From Phreatobacter oligotrophus (lineage in GTDB: Bacteria; Pseudomonadota; Alphaproteobacteria; Rhizobiales; Phreatobacteraceae), in the NCBI RefSeq assembly GCF_003046185.1, contig NZ_PZZL01000007.1, forward strand, positions 1 through 64,000: DNA of 64,000 nt, given 5' to 3'. The stretch's first letter is position 1; the number at the start of each line of letters is the position of its first letter. Position numbers and translations under genes: made by a program. Under the pieces are notes generated by a model. The model was not told the origin of the DNA and did not search any database. It saw only the letters and a list, made by a program, of their open reading frames with translations. Shown piece by piece: positions 47,424-55,452 of this stretch.

Positions 47424-47837
47424 ATGACCTTCCTGTGGGGCTATCTGGCGGCGCTGGTCATCTTCGGCGTCCTCGACGCCGTCTGGCTGTCGAACATGGC
47501 GCGCATTCTCTACCGGCCGACCCTCGGCGACCTGCTGCTGGAGAACCTGCGCTGGCTGCCCGCCCTCGCCTTCTATTTCCTCTTTCCCCTCGGCGTGGTG
47601 CACTTCGCGGTCATACCGGCCTTGACCGGCGGCGGGGTCGTCATGGCGCTGGTCAATGGCGGCTTTCTCGGCCTGCTCGCCTATGCCACCTACGACCTGA
47701 CGAACTATGCGACCCTGCGCGCCTGGACGGCGACGCTGACCGTCGTCGACGTGCTCTACGGCACGGTGGCAACGGCCATTGTCGCCGCCGGCGCCTATGG
47801 CTGGCTGCGGCTCATCGCTGGTTGGGGCTGGATCTGA
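47424..47837 (+). CDS. DUF2177 membrane protein
   Basis: This 137-residue inner-membrane protein of the DUF2177 family has four helices. Typical motifs: FGVLDAVWLSNMARILYRP and YATYDLTNYATLRAWTA. Its function is unknown, but the family is often encoded near ECF sigma/ChrR and cyclopropane-synthase-like genes. The RpoE-type promoter directly upstream places it in the regulon described here. It is convergent with the rpoE operon, ending 8 bp from its last gene. Confidence 0.92.
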   Translation: MTFLWGYLAALVIFGVLDAVWLSNMARILYRPTLGDLLLENLRWLPALAFYFLFPLGVVHFAVIPALTGGGVVMALVNGGFLGLLAYATYDLTNYATLRAWTATLTVVDVLYGTVATAIVAAGAYGWLRLIAGWGWI

Positions 47838-47844
47838 GGCGCAA

Positions 47845-48876
47845 TCAGGCCGCGGGCTTCAGGCGGTAGTGGCTGACGCCCCAGCTGTCGCCTCCCGCAT
47901 GGCCGAACAGGCCGCTGGTCGCCAGGAAGAACAGCCGCCACCGCCGGCGCCACAGCGCGAGATTCTCGGCGCCATAGACCTGCGTGAGGATCGGGTCGAT
48001 TTCGGCCAATCGGGCGTCGAACAGCGCCAGCCAGTCCTCGGCCGTGCGGCGATAGTGCTCGCCGCTCCACCGCCACTCGTCCTCGACGGTGAAGAGATCG
48101 GGGAACTGGCGGATGAGGCCATGGCCCGGCATCAGGCCACCGGTGAAGAAGTGCTGGGCGATCCAGTCGGTCTTGTCCGCCGCATCGAAGCGGTAGGAGC
48201 CGGTGCGATGGGTGAAGACGTGGATGAACAGCCGCCCGTCGGCCTTGAGCCAGGACCGCACCCGCGTGAGCAGGGCCCGCCAATTGGCCATGTGCTCGAA
48301 CATCTCGACCGAGACGATCCGGTCGAACTGCCCCTCGGGCGCGAAGTCGTTCATGTCGGAGGTGACGATCGTCAGGTTCGTCAGGCCAAGCCTGGCCGCC
48401 TCGCCCTCGATGAAGGCGCGCTGCGAATGCGAGTTCGACACGGCGGTGATGGTGGCGCCGGGATAGCGCGCCGCCATGGTCAGCGACAGGGATCCCCAGC
48501 CGCAGCCGAGTTCCAGGATGCGCTGCCCGTCGGCGAGGCCGGCATGGTCCATGGTCAGGTCGAGCGCCTTGACCTCGGCCTCGGCGAGGCTCGTGGCCGG
48601 ACCATCGTAGAAGCAGCAGGAATATTTCCGCTTCGGACCCAGCGTGCGCAGGAAGAAGGCCGCGGGCACCTCATAGTGCTGGGCATTGGCGGCATCGGTG
48701 TGGATCGCCACCGGGAATGCGTCCATGCCGGCGGCGAAGGCCTTGTCGTCCGCTGCGCCCTGGGTGGCGAGGTTCCGGTCGGTCCGGCCCACCAGCCAGG
48801 CGATCATCGCGCGGGTCAGCACATCGGGAACGGGCGTGCGTTCGCCCCAGGCGATGAGGCCGGCGACGAGGGACAT
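47845..48876 (-). CDS. Cyclopropane-synthase-like fatty acyl methyltransferase
   Basis: This 343-residue SAM-dependent methyltransferase of the Cfa/Mycolic-acid synthase family has motif I LELGCGWGSLSLTMA and the motif VSVEMFEHMANW that shapes the active site. The N-terminal part is shorter than in E. coli Cfa, like the group encoded with FAD oxidoreductases and DUF1365. It methylates the double bond of phospholipid acyl chains, giving a cyclopropane or a methyl-branched intermediate (UfaM-like) for furan fatty acids. It is the last gene of the rpoE operon, 4 bp after the DUF1295 gene. The exact product is inferred. Confidence 0.88.
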   Translation of the reverse strand: MSLVAGLIAWGERTPVPDVLTRAMIAWLVGRTDRNLATQGAADDKAFAAGMDAFPVAIHTDAANAQHYEVPAAFFLRTLGPKRKYSCCFYDGPATSLAEAEVKALDLTMDHAGLADGQRILELGCGWGSLSLTMAARYPGATITAVSNSHSQRAFIEGEAARLGLTNLTIVTSDMNDFAPEGQFDRIVSVEMFEHMANWRALLTRVRSWLKADGRLFIHVFTHRTGSYRFDAADKTDWIAQHFFTGGLMPGHGLIRQFPDLFTVEDEWRWSGEHYRRTAEDWLALFDARLAEIDPILTQVYGAENLALWRRRWRLFFLATSGLFGHAGGDSWGVSHYRLKPAA

Positions 48877-48880
48877 GCAA

Positions 48881-49690
48881 TCAACCTTTCGCAGAACGGG
48901 GCGGCAGCGGGATGAAGGCGCTGGTGCGCGCCTGGTAGGCGGCAAAGGCCGCGCCATGCTTGCGCAGCATGTGCTCCTCCAGCGGCGGGATGCCGGAGAC
49001 GCGGGTGAGCAGCAGCGTCATGAAGGCGGGTGCGCCGAGCGCCAGCCATCCGAGCGGATAGCCGGAGAACGACAGCGCCATGACCGCATAGGAAGCCCAG
49101 AGCACGCATTCGAAGAAATAGTTCGGATGCCGCGACCAGGCCCAGAGCCCGACATCGCAAATCGGCCCCTTCTTGTTGGGGTCGCGGATGAATGCGGCAA
49201 GCTGGCGGTCGGCGAGGCCACCACCGATCCAGCCGGCGGCGAAGACGGCAAGACCCAGAAGATCCTGCCAGCCGAGCGGGCCGGGCCGGTTCGCCGCGAG
49301 CACGATGCCGAGGACCAGGGGCACGCTGGCCCCGGCCTGGATCTGCAGGAAGCGGAACATCTGGTAGGAGGCCTGGTCGCCCCAGTCCTGCCGCAGCTTG
49401 GCGTAGCGGGCATCATCGGTGATGCCGCGGGTGCGACCGGCAATGTGGAGCCCGAGGCGCAGGGCCCAGGCTATGGCCATGGCGGCCACGAGAAGGCGAC
49501 GCTCCAACGGGCCGGCGCCGAAGGGCAGCGCCACGGCGAGGGCGCCGGTGAGGCCGACGCCGAAGGTCCAGGTGACGTCGACCCAGCCGGAATTGCCGCT
49601 ACGCCGCTCGATCGCCCAGGCCCCCGCCATGATCGCACTCATGGCGATGGCCATGACGGCGATCGCCGCCGCCAGGCCCCAGAGGGTCAC
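48881..49690 (-). CDS. DUF1295 steroid-reductase-like membrane protein
   Basis: This 269-residue protein with about six helices belongs to the DUF1295 family, related to steroid 5-alpha and isoprenoid-lipid reductases. The conserved C-terminal motif GLWAWSRHPNYFFECVLWA is intact. Members are thought to reduce double bonds of lipids with NADPH. The start overlaps the chrR stop as ATGA, and the next gene follows by 4 bp, so it is firmly within the rpoE operon. A role in acyl-chain modification is inferred. Confidence 0.88.
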   Translation of the reverse strand: MTLWGLAAAIAVMAIAMSAIMAGAWAIERRSGNSGWVDVTWTFGVGLTGALAVALPFGAGPLERRLLVAAMAIAWALRLGLHIAGRTRGITDDARYAKLRQDWGDQASYQMFRFLQIQAGASVPLVLGIVLAANRPGPLGWQDLLGLAVFAAGWIGGGLADRQLAAFIRDPNKKGPICDVGLWAWSRHPNYFFECVLWASYAVMALSFSGYPLGWLALGAPAFMTLLLTRVSGIPPLEEHMLRKHGAAFAAYQARTSAFIPLPPRSAKG

Positions 49691-50319
49691 AACCGCACGA
49701 GGGGCTGGAGCAGGCGGCCGAAGAAGCCCTCGAACCGGACATTGCCGGTGAGCGCGACGATGCAGGTGCAGCCCTCATGCGCGTCGACAACCGGCGTATG
49801 AGCGTGGCGCTCGTCGGCCTCGTCGAAATCGCCGGCGGCGTAGCGGCCATATTCGTGCTGGTAGGCGCCGGCGACGATGGTCGTCCACTCCGCGCCGGTA
49901 TGGCGATGGGCGGGAAGGCGCGTGCCCGGCTGGGCGCGCAACATGAAGACCCGGGCATCGGAGCCGGGAACATTCACCCGGCGCAACGCCACGCCACGGC
50001 CCACCGTCTGCCAGCGGCCGAGCTCGTAGGGCGCGAGCACCTTCAGGCCCGCCGCGTCATGCGGAGCGACCGGCGCAGCGGCGCGCTCGGTGATCCGGGT
50101 GGGCAGGCCGCGCAGCAGCGTCTCGCCGTCGGCATCCATCGCCTCGGGCTCGATCATGTCGAGGAGGGCGCCGTTGACGGCCTCGATCTCGATGAGGTCG
50201 CGCCGGCTCTCCGGGCTGACCTCGAGATGGGCGGCGACCACGAGGGCCAGGCCCTCGTCGAGCGTGCCGGCGGCGAAGGCGGCCAGCGTCTCCTCGGACG
50301 GACGATGAGAAGCGGTCAT
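49687..50319 (-). CDS. chrR: ChrR-type anti-sigma factor lacking the zinc cysteines
   Basis: ChrR binds and silences RpoE until singlet oxygen or a similar signal. The 210-residue protein has an N-terminal anti-sigma domain (1-80) and a C-terminal cupin (about 90-205). In Rhodobacter sphaeroides ChrR the anti-sigma zinc is held by His6, His31, Cys35 and Cys38. Here His5 and His31 remain, but positions 35 and 38 are Ser (HLEVSPES). The cupin ligands are all kept (His138, His140, Glu144, His174), as are Cys184 and Cys186, each at the Rhodobacter number minus three. It overlaps rpoE and the DUF1295 gene by 4 bp each. Confidence 0.9.
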   Translation of the reverse strand: MTASHRPSEETLAAFAAGTLDEGLALVVAAHLEVSPESRRDLIEIEAVNGALLDMIEPEAMDADGETLLRGLPTRITERAAAPVAPHDAAGLKVLAPYELGRWQTVGRGVALRRVNVPGSDARVFMLRAQPGTRLPAHRHTGAEWTTIVAGAYQHEYGRYAAGDFDEADERHAHTPVVDAHEGCTCIVALTGNVRFEGFFGRLLQPLVRL

Positions 50320-50936
50320 CGCAGATCCTCCAGCACGCCGCGCAGCCGCGCCATGGCGAGCCGCAGCCGCGATTTGACGGTTCCAAGTGGGATGGACAGG
50401 CGTTTCGCCACGTCCTGATGACTGAGACCTTCCATGAAAGCCAACTGAACGACTCTGAGCTGATCGGGGGACAAATTGGTGAGGGCCGCCCGGACACGAG
50501 AGTCGCGCTCGCTTCCCGAAAGGACCTGGTCCGGCTGTTCGGGCTCCTCGCCCTGAATGATGTCGAAGACCTCAGGCAGCCGCGACCGCTTCTCACGGCG
50601 GGCCGCGTCGATGCGCAGGTTGCGGGCAATCGCCGCAATCCACGTCGACGCACCGGCCCGCGACGGATCGAAGAGGGCGGCCTTGCGCCAGACCATCAGC
50701 AGGGTTTCCTGCGCCAGTTCCTCGGCGAGGTCCGGCGGAGTGCCCTGACGGATGAGCAGTGCTTTCACCCGCGGCGCGAAATGGTCGAAGAGTTTGACGA
50801 AGGCTTGCCGATCGGACGATTGGGCAATCGACTGGATCAGAGCGTTCGCATCAACCAAGGCAGCACCGGCACGTCTGTGCGGGCCGCGGAAACGCGGCGC
50901 CGACAAATCAGTGTGTATCGCAAGAGCACCCGACAT
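50316..50936 (-). CDS. rpoE: ECF sigma factor RpoE (ECF11 type)
   Basis: This 206-residue extracytoplasmic-function sigma factor has a sigma-2 region (LFDHFAPRVKALLIRQGTPPDLAEELAQETLLMVWRKAALFDPSRAGASTWIAAIARNLRID, positions about 45-110) and a sigma-4 region with the helix-turn-helix GLSHQDVAKRLSIPLGTVKSRLRLA. Pairing with a cupin ChrR identifies the ECF11 group, which in Rhodobacter responds to singlet oxygen. The ATG at 50936 overlaps the predicted transcription start of its own promoter. It heads the operon rpoE-chrR-DUF1295-methyltransferase. Confidence 0.95.
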   Translation of the reverse strand: MSGALAIHTDLSAPRFRGPHRRAGAALVDANALIQSIAQSSDRQAFVKLFDHFAPRVKALLIRQGTPPDLAEELAQETLLMVWRKAALFDPSRAGASTWIAAIARNLRIDAARREKRSRLPEVFDIIQGEEPEQPDQVLSGSERDSRVRAALTNLSPDQLRVVQLAFMEGLSHQDVAKRLSIPLGTVKSRLRLAMARLRGVLEDLR

Positions 50937-50941
50937 GTCCC

Positions 50942-50971
50942 CCTTTACGCGGTACCATCGACATCGGATCA
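50942..50971 (-). promoter_or_regulatory. Autoregulatory RpoE promoter of rpoE-chrR
   Basis: On the minus strand, TGATCC (50971-50966), 18 bp, then TAAAGG (50947-50942). The upstream element is identical to the Rhodobacter RpoE consensus. The start point would fall at or within a base or two of the ATG at 50936, so the mRNA would be leaderless. Confidence 0.8.
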
Positions 50972-51009
50972 GTGGACAGGGTGAAGGAACCGACCGATCC
51001 ATCGAAGGC

Positions 51010-51039
51010 TGAACCGTCACCGCGGCCCGGGCGTAAGAC
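51010..51039 (+). promoter_or_regulatory. RpoE promoter of the FAD oxidoreductase-DUF1365 pair
   Basis: TGAACC (51010-51015), 18 bp, then TAAGAC (51034-51039). The predicted start is near 51046, 25 nt before the ATG at 51071. It shares the 135-bp intergenic region with the opposing rpoE promoter. Confidence 0.8.
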
Positions 51040-51070
51040 CACTATCCTTCCCGCGAGAAAAGGCAGTTGC

Positions 51071-52423
51071 ATGCGTCCGATGGCCCGACAACGTCAGCGT
51101 ATCGCCGTGGTGGGGAGCGGCATTTCCGGTCTCTCCGCCGCCTGGCTCCTCTCCCGGGCCCATGACGTGACCCTCTATGAGCGCGACGACCGGCTCGGCG
51201 GCCACGCCAACACGGTCGAGGTCCCCGGCGCCGACGGCCGACCGGTCGCGGTCGACACCGGCTTCATCGTCTTCAACGAGGCGACCTATCCGAACTTCTG
51301 CGCAATGCTCGAGCATCTCGGCGTCGCGTCCCACGCCACCGAGATGTCCTTCGCCGTGTCCCTCGACGGCGGCCGGCTCGAATATTCCGGCACCAGCCTC
51401 GGCGGGCTCTTCGCCCAGCGCCGCAACATCGTCAGCCCGCGCTTCTGGTCGATGCTGCAGGACCTCCTGCGCTTCTATCGCAGCGCCACGCGGGACGCGG
51501 CCGAACTGCGCTCGCACTCGATCTCCCTCGGCGACTATCTCGATGCCGGCCGCTACGGCCGCGCCTTCCGCGACGACCACCTGCTGCCCATGGCCGGCGC
51601 CATCTGGTCGGCCCCCTGCGCCGAAATCCTGTCCTATCCGGCGAGCGCCTTCATCCGCTTTCACAACAACCACGGCCTGCTGAAGCTCTCGGGCCGTCCC
51701 GCCTGGCGCACGGTCGTCGGCGGCAGCCGCTCCTACGTGAAGGCGCTTCGCGAGGACTTCACCGGCGAGATCTGCTCCGGCATGCCCATCGCGCGAATTC
51801 GCCGCACCGCCGATGGCGTCATTCTCGACGGCGAGCAGGGCTGGAGCCGCCCCTTCGACCAAGTGGTGATCGCCACCCATGCCAAGGAGGCGCTGGCCAT
51901 GCTGGCCGAGCCGACGGCGGAGGAGCGCGATCTCCTCGGCGCCTTCCGCTACAGCCGTAACCTCACCGTGCTCCACACCGACGAGGGGCTGATGCCGCGC
52001 CGCCGCGCCGCCTGGTCGAGCTGGAACCACATCGGTGAGCGTGCCGCCCAGGATGGTCCCTGCGCCGTCACCTACTGGATGAACCGGCTGCAGCACCTGC
52101 CGCAGGACCGGCAGTTCTTCGTGACGCTCAACCCGCCCAAGGCGCCGCGCGAGGGCACCGTCCTGCGCGAGGAAATGTACGAGCATCCGCTCTTCGACTC
52201 GGCCGCCATCGCCGCGCAGCAGCGGCTCTGGTCGCTGCAGGGCGTGCGGCGGACGTGGTTCTGCGGCGCCCATTTCGGCGCCGGCTTCCACGAGGACGGC
52301 CTGCAGGCCGGTCTTGCCGTCGCCGAGGACCTGGGCGGCGTCCGCCGGCCCTGGACGGTCGCCGATGAGTCCGGCCGCATCGTGCTCCCCGCCGAGACCG
52401 CACCGCTGACGGAGGCGGCGTGA
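51071..52423 (+). CDS. FAD-dependent amine-oxidase-like enzyme (UfaD-like)
   Basis: This 450-residue flavoprotein has the dinucleotide-binding motif VVGSGISGLSAAWLL, followed by YERDDRLGGHANTVEV, and belongs to the flavin-containing amine-oxidoreductase group encoded with DUF1365 and Cfa-like genes. In Rhodobacter sphaeroides the comparable gene (RSP1091, ufaD) is an RpoE target that makes a desaturated intermediate of furan fatty acids. The same neighbourhood and promoter here support that role. ATG at 51071 has AAAGG upstream; ATG 51080 is an alternative. Confidence 0.85.
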   Translation: MRPMARQRQRIAVVGSGISGLSAAWLLSRAHDVTLYERDDRLGGHANTVEVPGADGRPVAVDTGFIVFNEATYPNFCAMLEHLGVASHATEMSFAVSLDGGRLEYSGTSLGGLFAQRRNIVSPRFWSMLQDLLRFYRSATRDAAELRSHSISLGDYLDAGRYGRAFRDDHLLPMAGAIWSAPCAEILSYPASAFIRFHNNHGLLKLSGRPAWRTVVGGSRSYVKALREDFTGEICSGMPIARIRRTADGVILDGEQGWSRPFDQVVIATHAKEALAMLAEPTAEERDLLGAFRYSRNLTVLHTDEGLMPRRRAAWSSWNHIGERAAQDGPCAVTYWMNRLQHLPQDRQFFVTLNPPKAPREGTVLREEMYEHPLFDSAAIAAQQRLWSLQGVRRTWFCGAHFGAGFHEDGLQAGLAVAEDLGGVRRPWTVADESGRIVLPAETAPLTEAA

Positions 52424-53199
52424 GCACCGGGGCATCAGCCCTCTATGTCGGCCGGGTGATGCACCGCCGCACCCGGCCGCGGCCCCATGCCCTCGCCTAC
52501 CGTGTCTTCTGGGTGCTGCTGGACCTCGACGAGATCGACGCGCTGGACGCAAGGCTGCGGCTGTTCTCGCGTGATCGCGCCAATGTCTTCTCCTTCCGCA
52601 CCGCCGATTATGGCGACCGGTCCGGGCGGCCATTGCGGCCGCAGATCGAGGAGCGCCTCGCCGCAGCGGGCATCGACACGTCAGGCGGCCCGATCCGCCT
52701 CCTGACCATGCCGCGCATCCTCGGCTATGCCTTCAACCCGCTGAGCGTCTTCTTCTGCCATCGCGTCGATGGCTCTCTGGCGGCGACGATCTACGAGGTG
52801 CACAACACCTTCGGCGAGATCCATTCCTACCTGATCCCCGCCGAGGGCGCCTCGCGCCCCATCGTGCAGGACAGCGCCAAGGCCTTCCACGTCTCGCCCT
52901 TCCTGACGCGCGACATGAGCTACCGCTTCCGCCTGCAGCCGCCCGGGGACGACGTCGCCGTTCACATCGCTGCCAAGGATTCGGCCGGGCCGATGGTCTA
53001 CGCCTCGCTGTCGGGCGAGCGCCGACCCCTGACCGACCGCAACCTGTTGAAGCTGCTCGTCACGCACCCGCTGCTGACCCTGCGGGTGACGCTCGCCATC
53101 CACTGGCACGCCCTGCTTCTGGTGGCCAAGCGCATCCCGCTGATCCGCCATCCGGGCCCTGCCGCAGCGGATGTGACCGTCGGCCGGCAGGCGCCCTGA
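52420..53199 (+). CDS. DUF1365 protein
   Basis: This 259-residue protein of the DUF1365 family has the conserved motifs MHRRTRPRPHALAYRVFW, RILGYAFNPLSVFFCH and AFHVSPFLTRDMSYRFR. The function is unknown but it is nearly always encoded beside the FAD oxidoreductase and Cfa-like methyltransferase. It starts with GTG at 52420, overlapping the upstream stop as GTGA, so the two are translated together. Confidence 0.93.
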   Translation: MSTGASALYVGRVMHRRTRPRPHALAYRVFWVLLDLDEIDALDARLRLFSRDRANVFSFRTADYGDRSGRPLRPQIEERLAAAGIDTSGGPIRLLTMPRILGYAFNPLSVFFCHRVDGSLAATIYEVHNTFGEIHSYLIPAEGASRPIVQDSAKAFHVSPFLTRDMSYRFRLQPPGDDVAVHIAAKDSAGPMVYASLSGERRPLTDRNLLKLLVTHPLLTLRVTLAIHWHALLLVAKRIPLIRHPGPAAADVTVGRQAP

Positions 53200-53215
53200 G
53201 CGGCGACGAGAACGG

Positions 53216-54106
53216 TCAGCGCTGGCGCAGGCTGCCCGGCGTCACGCCCTCCATCGAGCGGAACATCTTCACGAACTGCGTGCTGGACGAGAAGCCGACG
53301 CGGGTCGCGATCTGCGCCACGGGGAGATTGGTCGAGAGCAGCAGGCGGCGGGCCTCGGTCATGCGCAGCCGCAACAGGTACTGGTAGGGCGTCACGCCGA
53401 AAGCGTCGCGGAACGACCGGATGAGGTGGAAGCGCGACAGGCCGGCGAGGTTCGCCAGGTCCTCGATGGAAATCTGGCGGCCTATATTGCTGCGCAGATA
53501 ATCATCCAGAAGTGCCATGCGCGACTTCGAGGTGAGGCCTGGCCGCTCCGTCTCCTGGTCGCGCCGCGTGAGATCGAGCAGGCGCGCGGCGATGAACAGG
53601 CCGATGGACTCGGCATAGAGATCGGCGAGGTCCTCGCCCTCCTGCAGCAGCCGGTCGAGGCGCATCAGCGCGTCGGAGACGTCCGGATCCTCGAAATAGA
53701 GCTTCGGCTGGATGGGCGAGCTCTCGTAGAGCCGGCCAAGGTCCTCCGAGAGCCGCGCCGGATCGAAGAACATCATGGTGACCCGGCCGTCATTCTCCGG
53801 CCCCACCGTCCAGCCCGTGGCCTCATAGCCCGCAGGGATCTGCGTCAGCTTGCCCCGCAGGTCGGTGAGCGGAGAAACGGGGCCGCCTTCGATCCGTGTC
53901 TCGCCATCGCGACGCACGAAGTGGTGAAGGGCGATGTAGTGCTCGGGGCGGCTCGTATAATTGATGCTGTAATCTGTCTTGCGGCGGCTGGAATGAACCG
54001 CGAAGCCTGGCCAGGCTGCAGCAATCGTATGATCGAGCCGTCCACCGCTTTTTCCGTTGAGCGGCTTCAGGATCATGGTGGAAAAAGACCCAATCGAATC
54101 AACCAT
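53216..54106 (-). CDS. AraC-family transcriptional regulator
   Basis: This 296-residue regulator has an N-terminal sensing part with a cupin-like middle (QIPAGYEATGWTVG) and a C-terminal AraC double helix-turn-helix (about 190-290): ISIEDLANLAGLSRFHLIRSFRDAFGVTPYQYLLRLRMTEARRLLL, then VAQIATRVGFSSSTQFVKMFRSMEGVTPG. The start is uncertain; ATG 54106 and ATG 54076 are both possible, with no strong ribosome-binding site. It faces the end of the DUF1365 gene, so it is unlikely to be part of that operon. The effector is unknown. Confidence 0.9.
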   Translation of the reverse strand: MVDSIGSFSTMILKPLNGKSGGRLDHTIAAAWPGFAVHSSRRKTDYSINYTSRPEHYIALHHFVRRDGETRIEGGPVSPLTDLRGKLTQIPAGYEATGWTVGPENDGRVTMMFFDPARLSEDLGRLYESSPIQPKLYFEDPDVSDALMRLDRLLQEGEDLADLYAESIGLFIAARLLDLTRRDQETERPGLTSKSRMALLDDYLRSNIGRQISIEDLANLAGLSRFHLIRSFRDAFGVTPYQYLLRLRMTEARRLLLSTNLPVAQIATRVGFSSSTQFVKMFRSMEGVTPGSLRQR

Positions 54107-54352
54107 CGGTATTGGCACATAGGCGGGGCAACCCGTCAATGGAGCGCGGCGGATGGCGTATGGCCGCATCGGCGGCCAAATGGAGCCCGGGTCGCCGGTT
54201 GACAAGCCTCTCGGCGGGCTGTGTGTCGGGCGCGGCTGACATGGCCATGACCAGGGCGCGTCGCCCGCTGCGATACGGCGCAAGCCGTCAGCGCGGCAGA
54301 CCGCGGTCGCCATCGCCTGTCGGCGTCATCGTCATGAGAGGAGGAGGAGGTT

Positions 54353-54428
<76 letters not shown>

Positions 54429-54527
54429 ACGTCCCGGAGGGCGTCGCCCGCGGGAGCCGGGTCACTAGCAGAGGTGGGGGGCGGTGTCCAGAACGCCGTG
54501 ACGCTTTTTTGCGCGTGGCTGCGCCCC

Positions 54528-55442
54528 TCACGCGACAGGGTTACCGGGAGGCCAGAGCCAGGCCGCGCCGCGCACCCCGGAGGAGTCGCCATAACGCGCC
54601 TTGACGATGGGCGTGGTGCAGCTGTCGGAGAAGACGTAGGGCCGCATGGCCGGGGCCAAGTCGTCATAGAGCGAGGCGACATTGCTCATGCCGCCGCCGA
54701 CCACGATGACATCCGGGTCGATGAGATTGACCACCTGCGCGAGACCCCGCGCCAGACGCGAGACATAGCGCTCGTAGGCCGCGCGCGAGGCGGGATCACC
54801 CGAGGCGGCTGCGGCGGCGATGTCAGGCGCAGCAACGGCAAGACCGGTGGCGCGCCGATAGTCATCGGCAAAGCCGGTGCCGGACACCCAGGTCTCGAGA
54901 CATCCTCGCTGGCCGCAATAGCAGGCCGGGGCCTCCTCCACCTCGGCAACGCTCGGCCAGGGCAGCGGATTATGGCCGAACTCGCCGCCGATGAGATGGC
55001 GGCCGCGCAGGACCTGGCCGTCGATGACGATGCCCGAGCCCGCGCCTGTGCCGATGATGAGGCCGAAGACGATGCCAGCGCCTGCGGCGGCGCCATCCAC
55101 GGCCTCCGACAGGGCGAAGCAATTGGCGTCGTTCTCCAGCCGCACCTCGCGGCCTAGCGCGCCGGCGAGATCCCGGTCGAGCGGGTGGCCGATGAGGACG
55201 GTGGTGTTGGCGTTCTTGACGAGGCCGGTCGCCGGCGAGATCGAGCCGGGAATGCCGACGCCGACCGTGCCGGTGACGCCGAGATCGGCCTCGACGCCCC
55301 TCACCAGCGCGGCAATGGCGGCGATGATGGCGTCGTAGTCATGCCGCGGCGTCGGCACCCGCCGCCTAAGCAGCTCCTCGCCCCGGTCGCCCAGGGCGAG
55401 GACCTCGATCTTCGTGCCGCCGAGGTCGACGCCGATGCGCAT
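54528..55442 (-). CDS. ROK-family sugar kinase
   Basis: This 304-residue kinase phosphorylates a hexose with ATP (fructose, glucose or N-acetylglucosamine are likely). The phosphate motif is GVDLGGTKIEVLAL, the catalytic Asp is in RLENDANCFALSEA, the substrate loop is GGEFGHNPL and the ROK zinc motif is CYCGQRGCLE. The sequence resembles the Mak/NagK group; the exact sugar is not certain. It starts 10 bp after the leuA stop on the same strand, so it may be cotranscribed with leuA. Confidence 0.92.
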   Translation of the reverse strand: MRIGVDLGGTKIEVLALGDRGEELLRRRVPTPRHDYDAIIAAIAALVRGVEADLGVTGTVGVGIPGSISPATGLVKNANTTVLIGHPLDRDLAGALGREVRLENDANCFALSEAVDGAAAGAGIVFGLIIGTGAGSGIVIDGQVLRGRHLIGGEFGHNPLPWPSVAEVEEAPACYCGQRGCLETWVSGTGFADDYRRATGLAVAAPDIAAAAASGDPASRAAYERYVSRLARGLAQVVNLIDPDVIVVGGGMSNVASLYDDLAPAMRPYVFSDSCTTPIVKARYGDSSGVRGAAWLWPPGNPVA

Positions 55443-55452
55443 GCCCGTCCGC

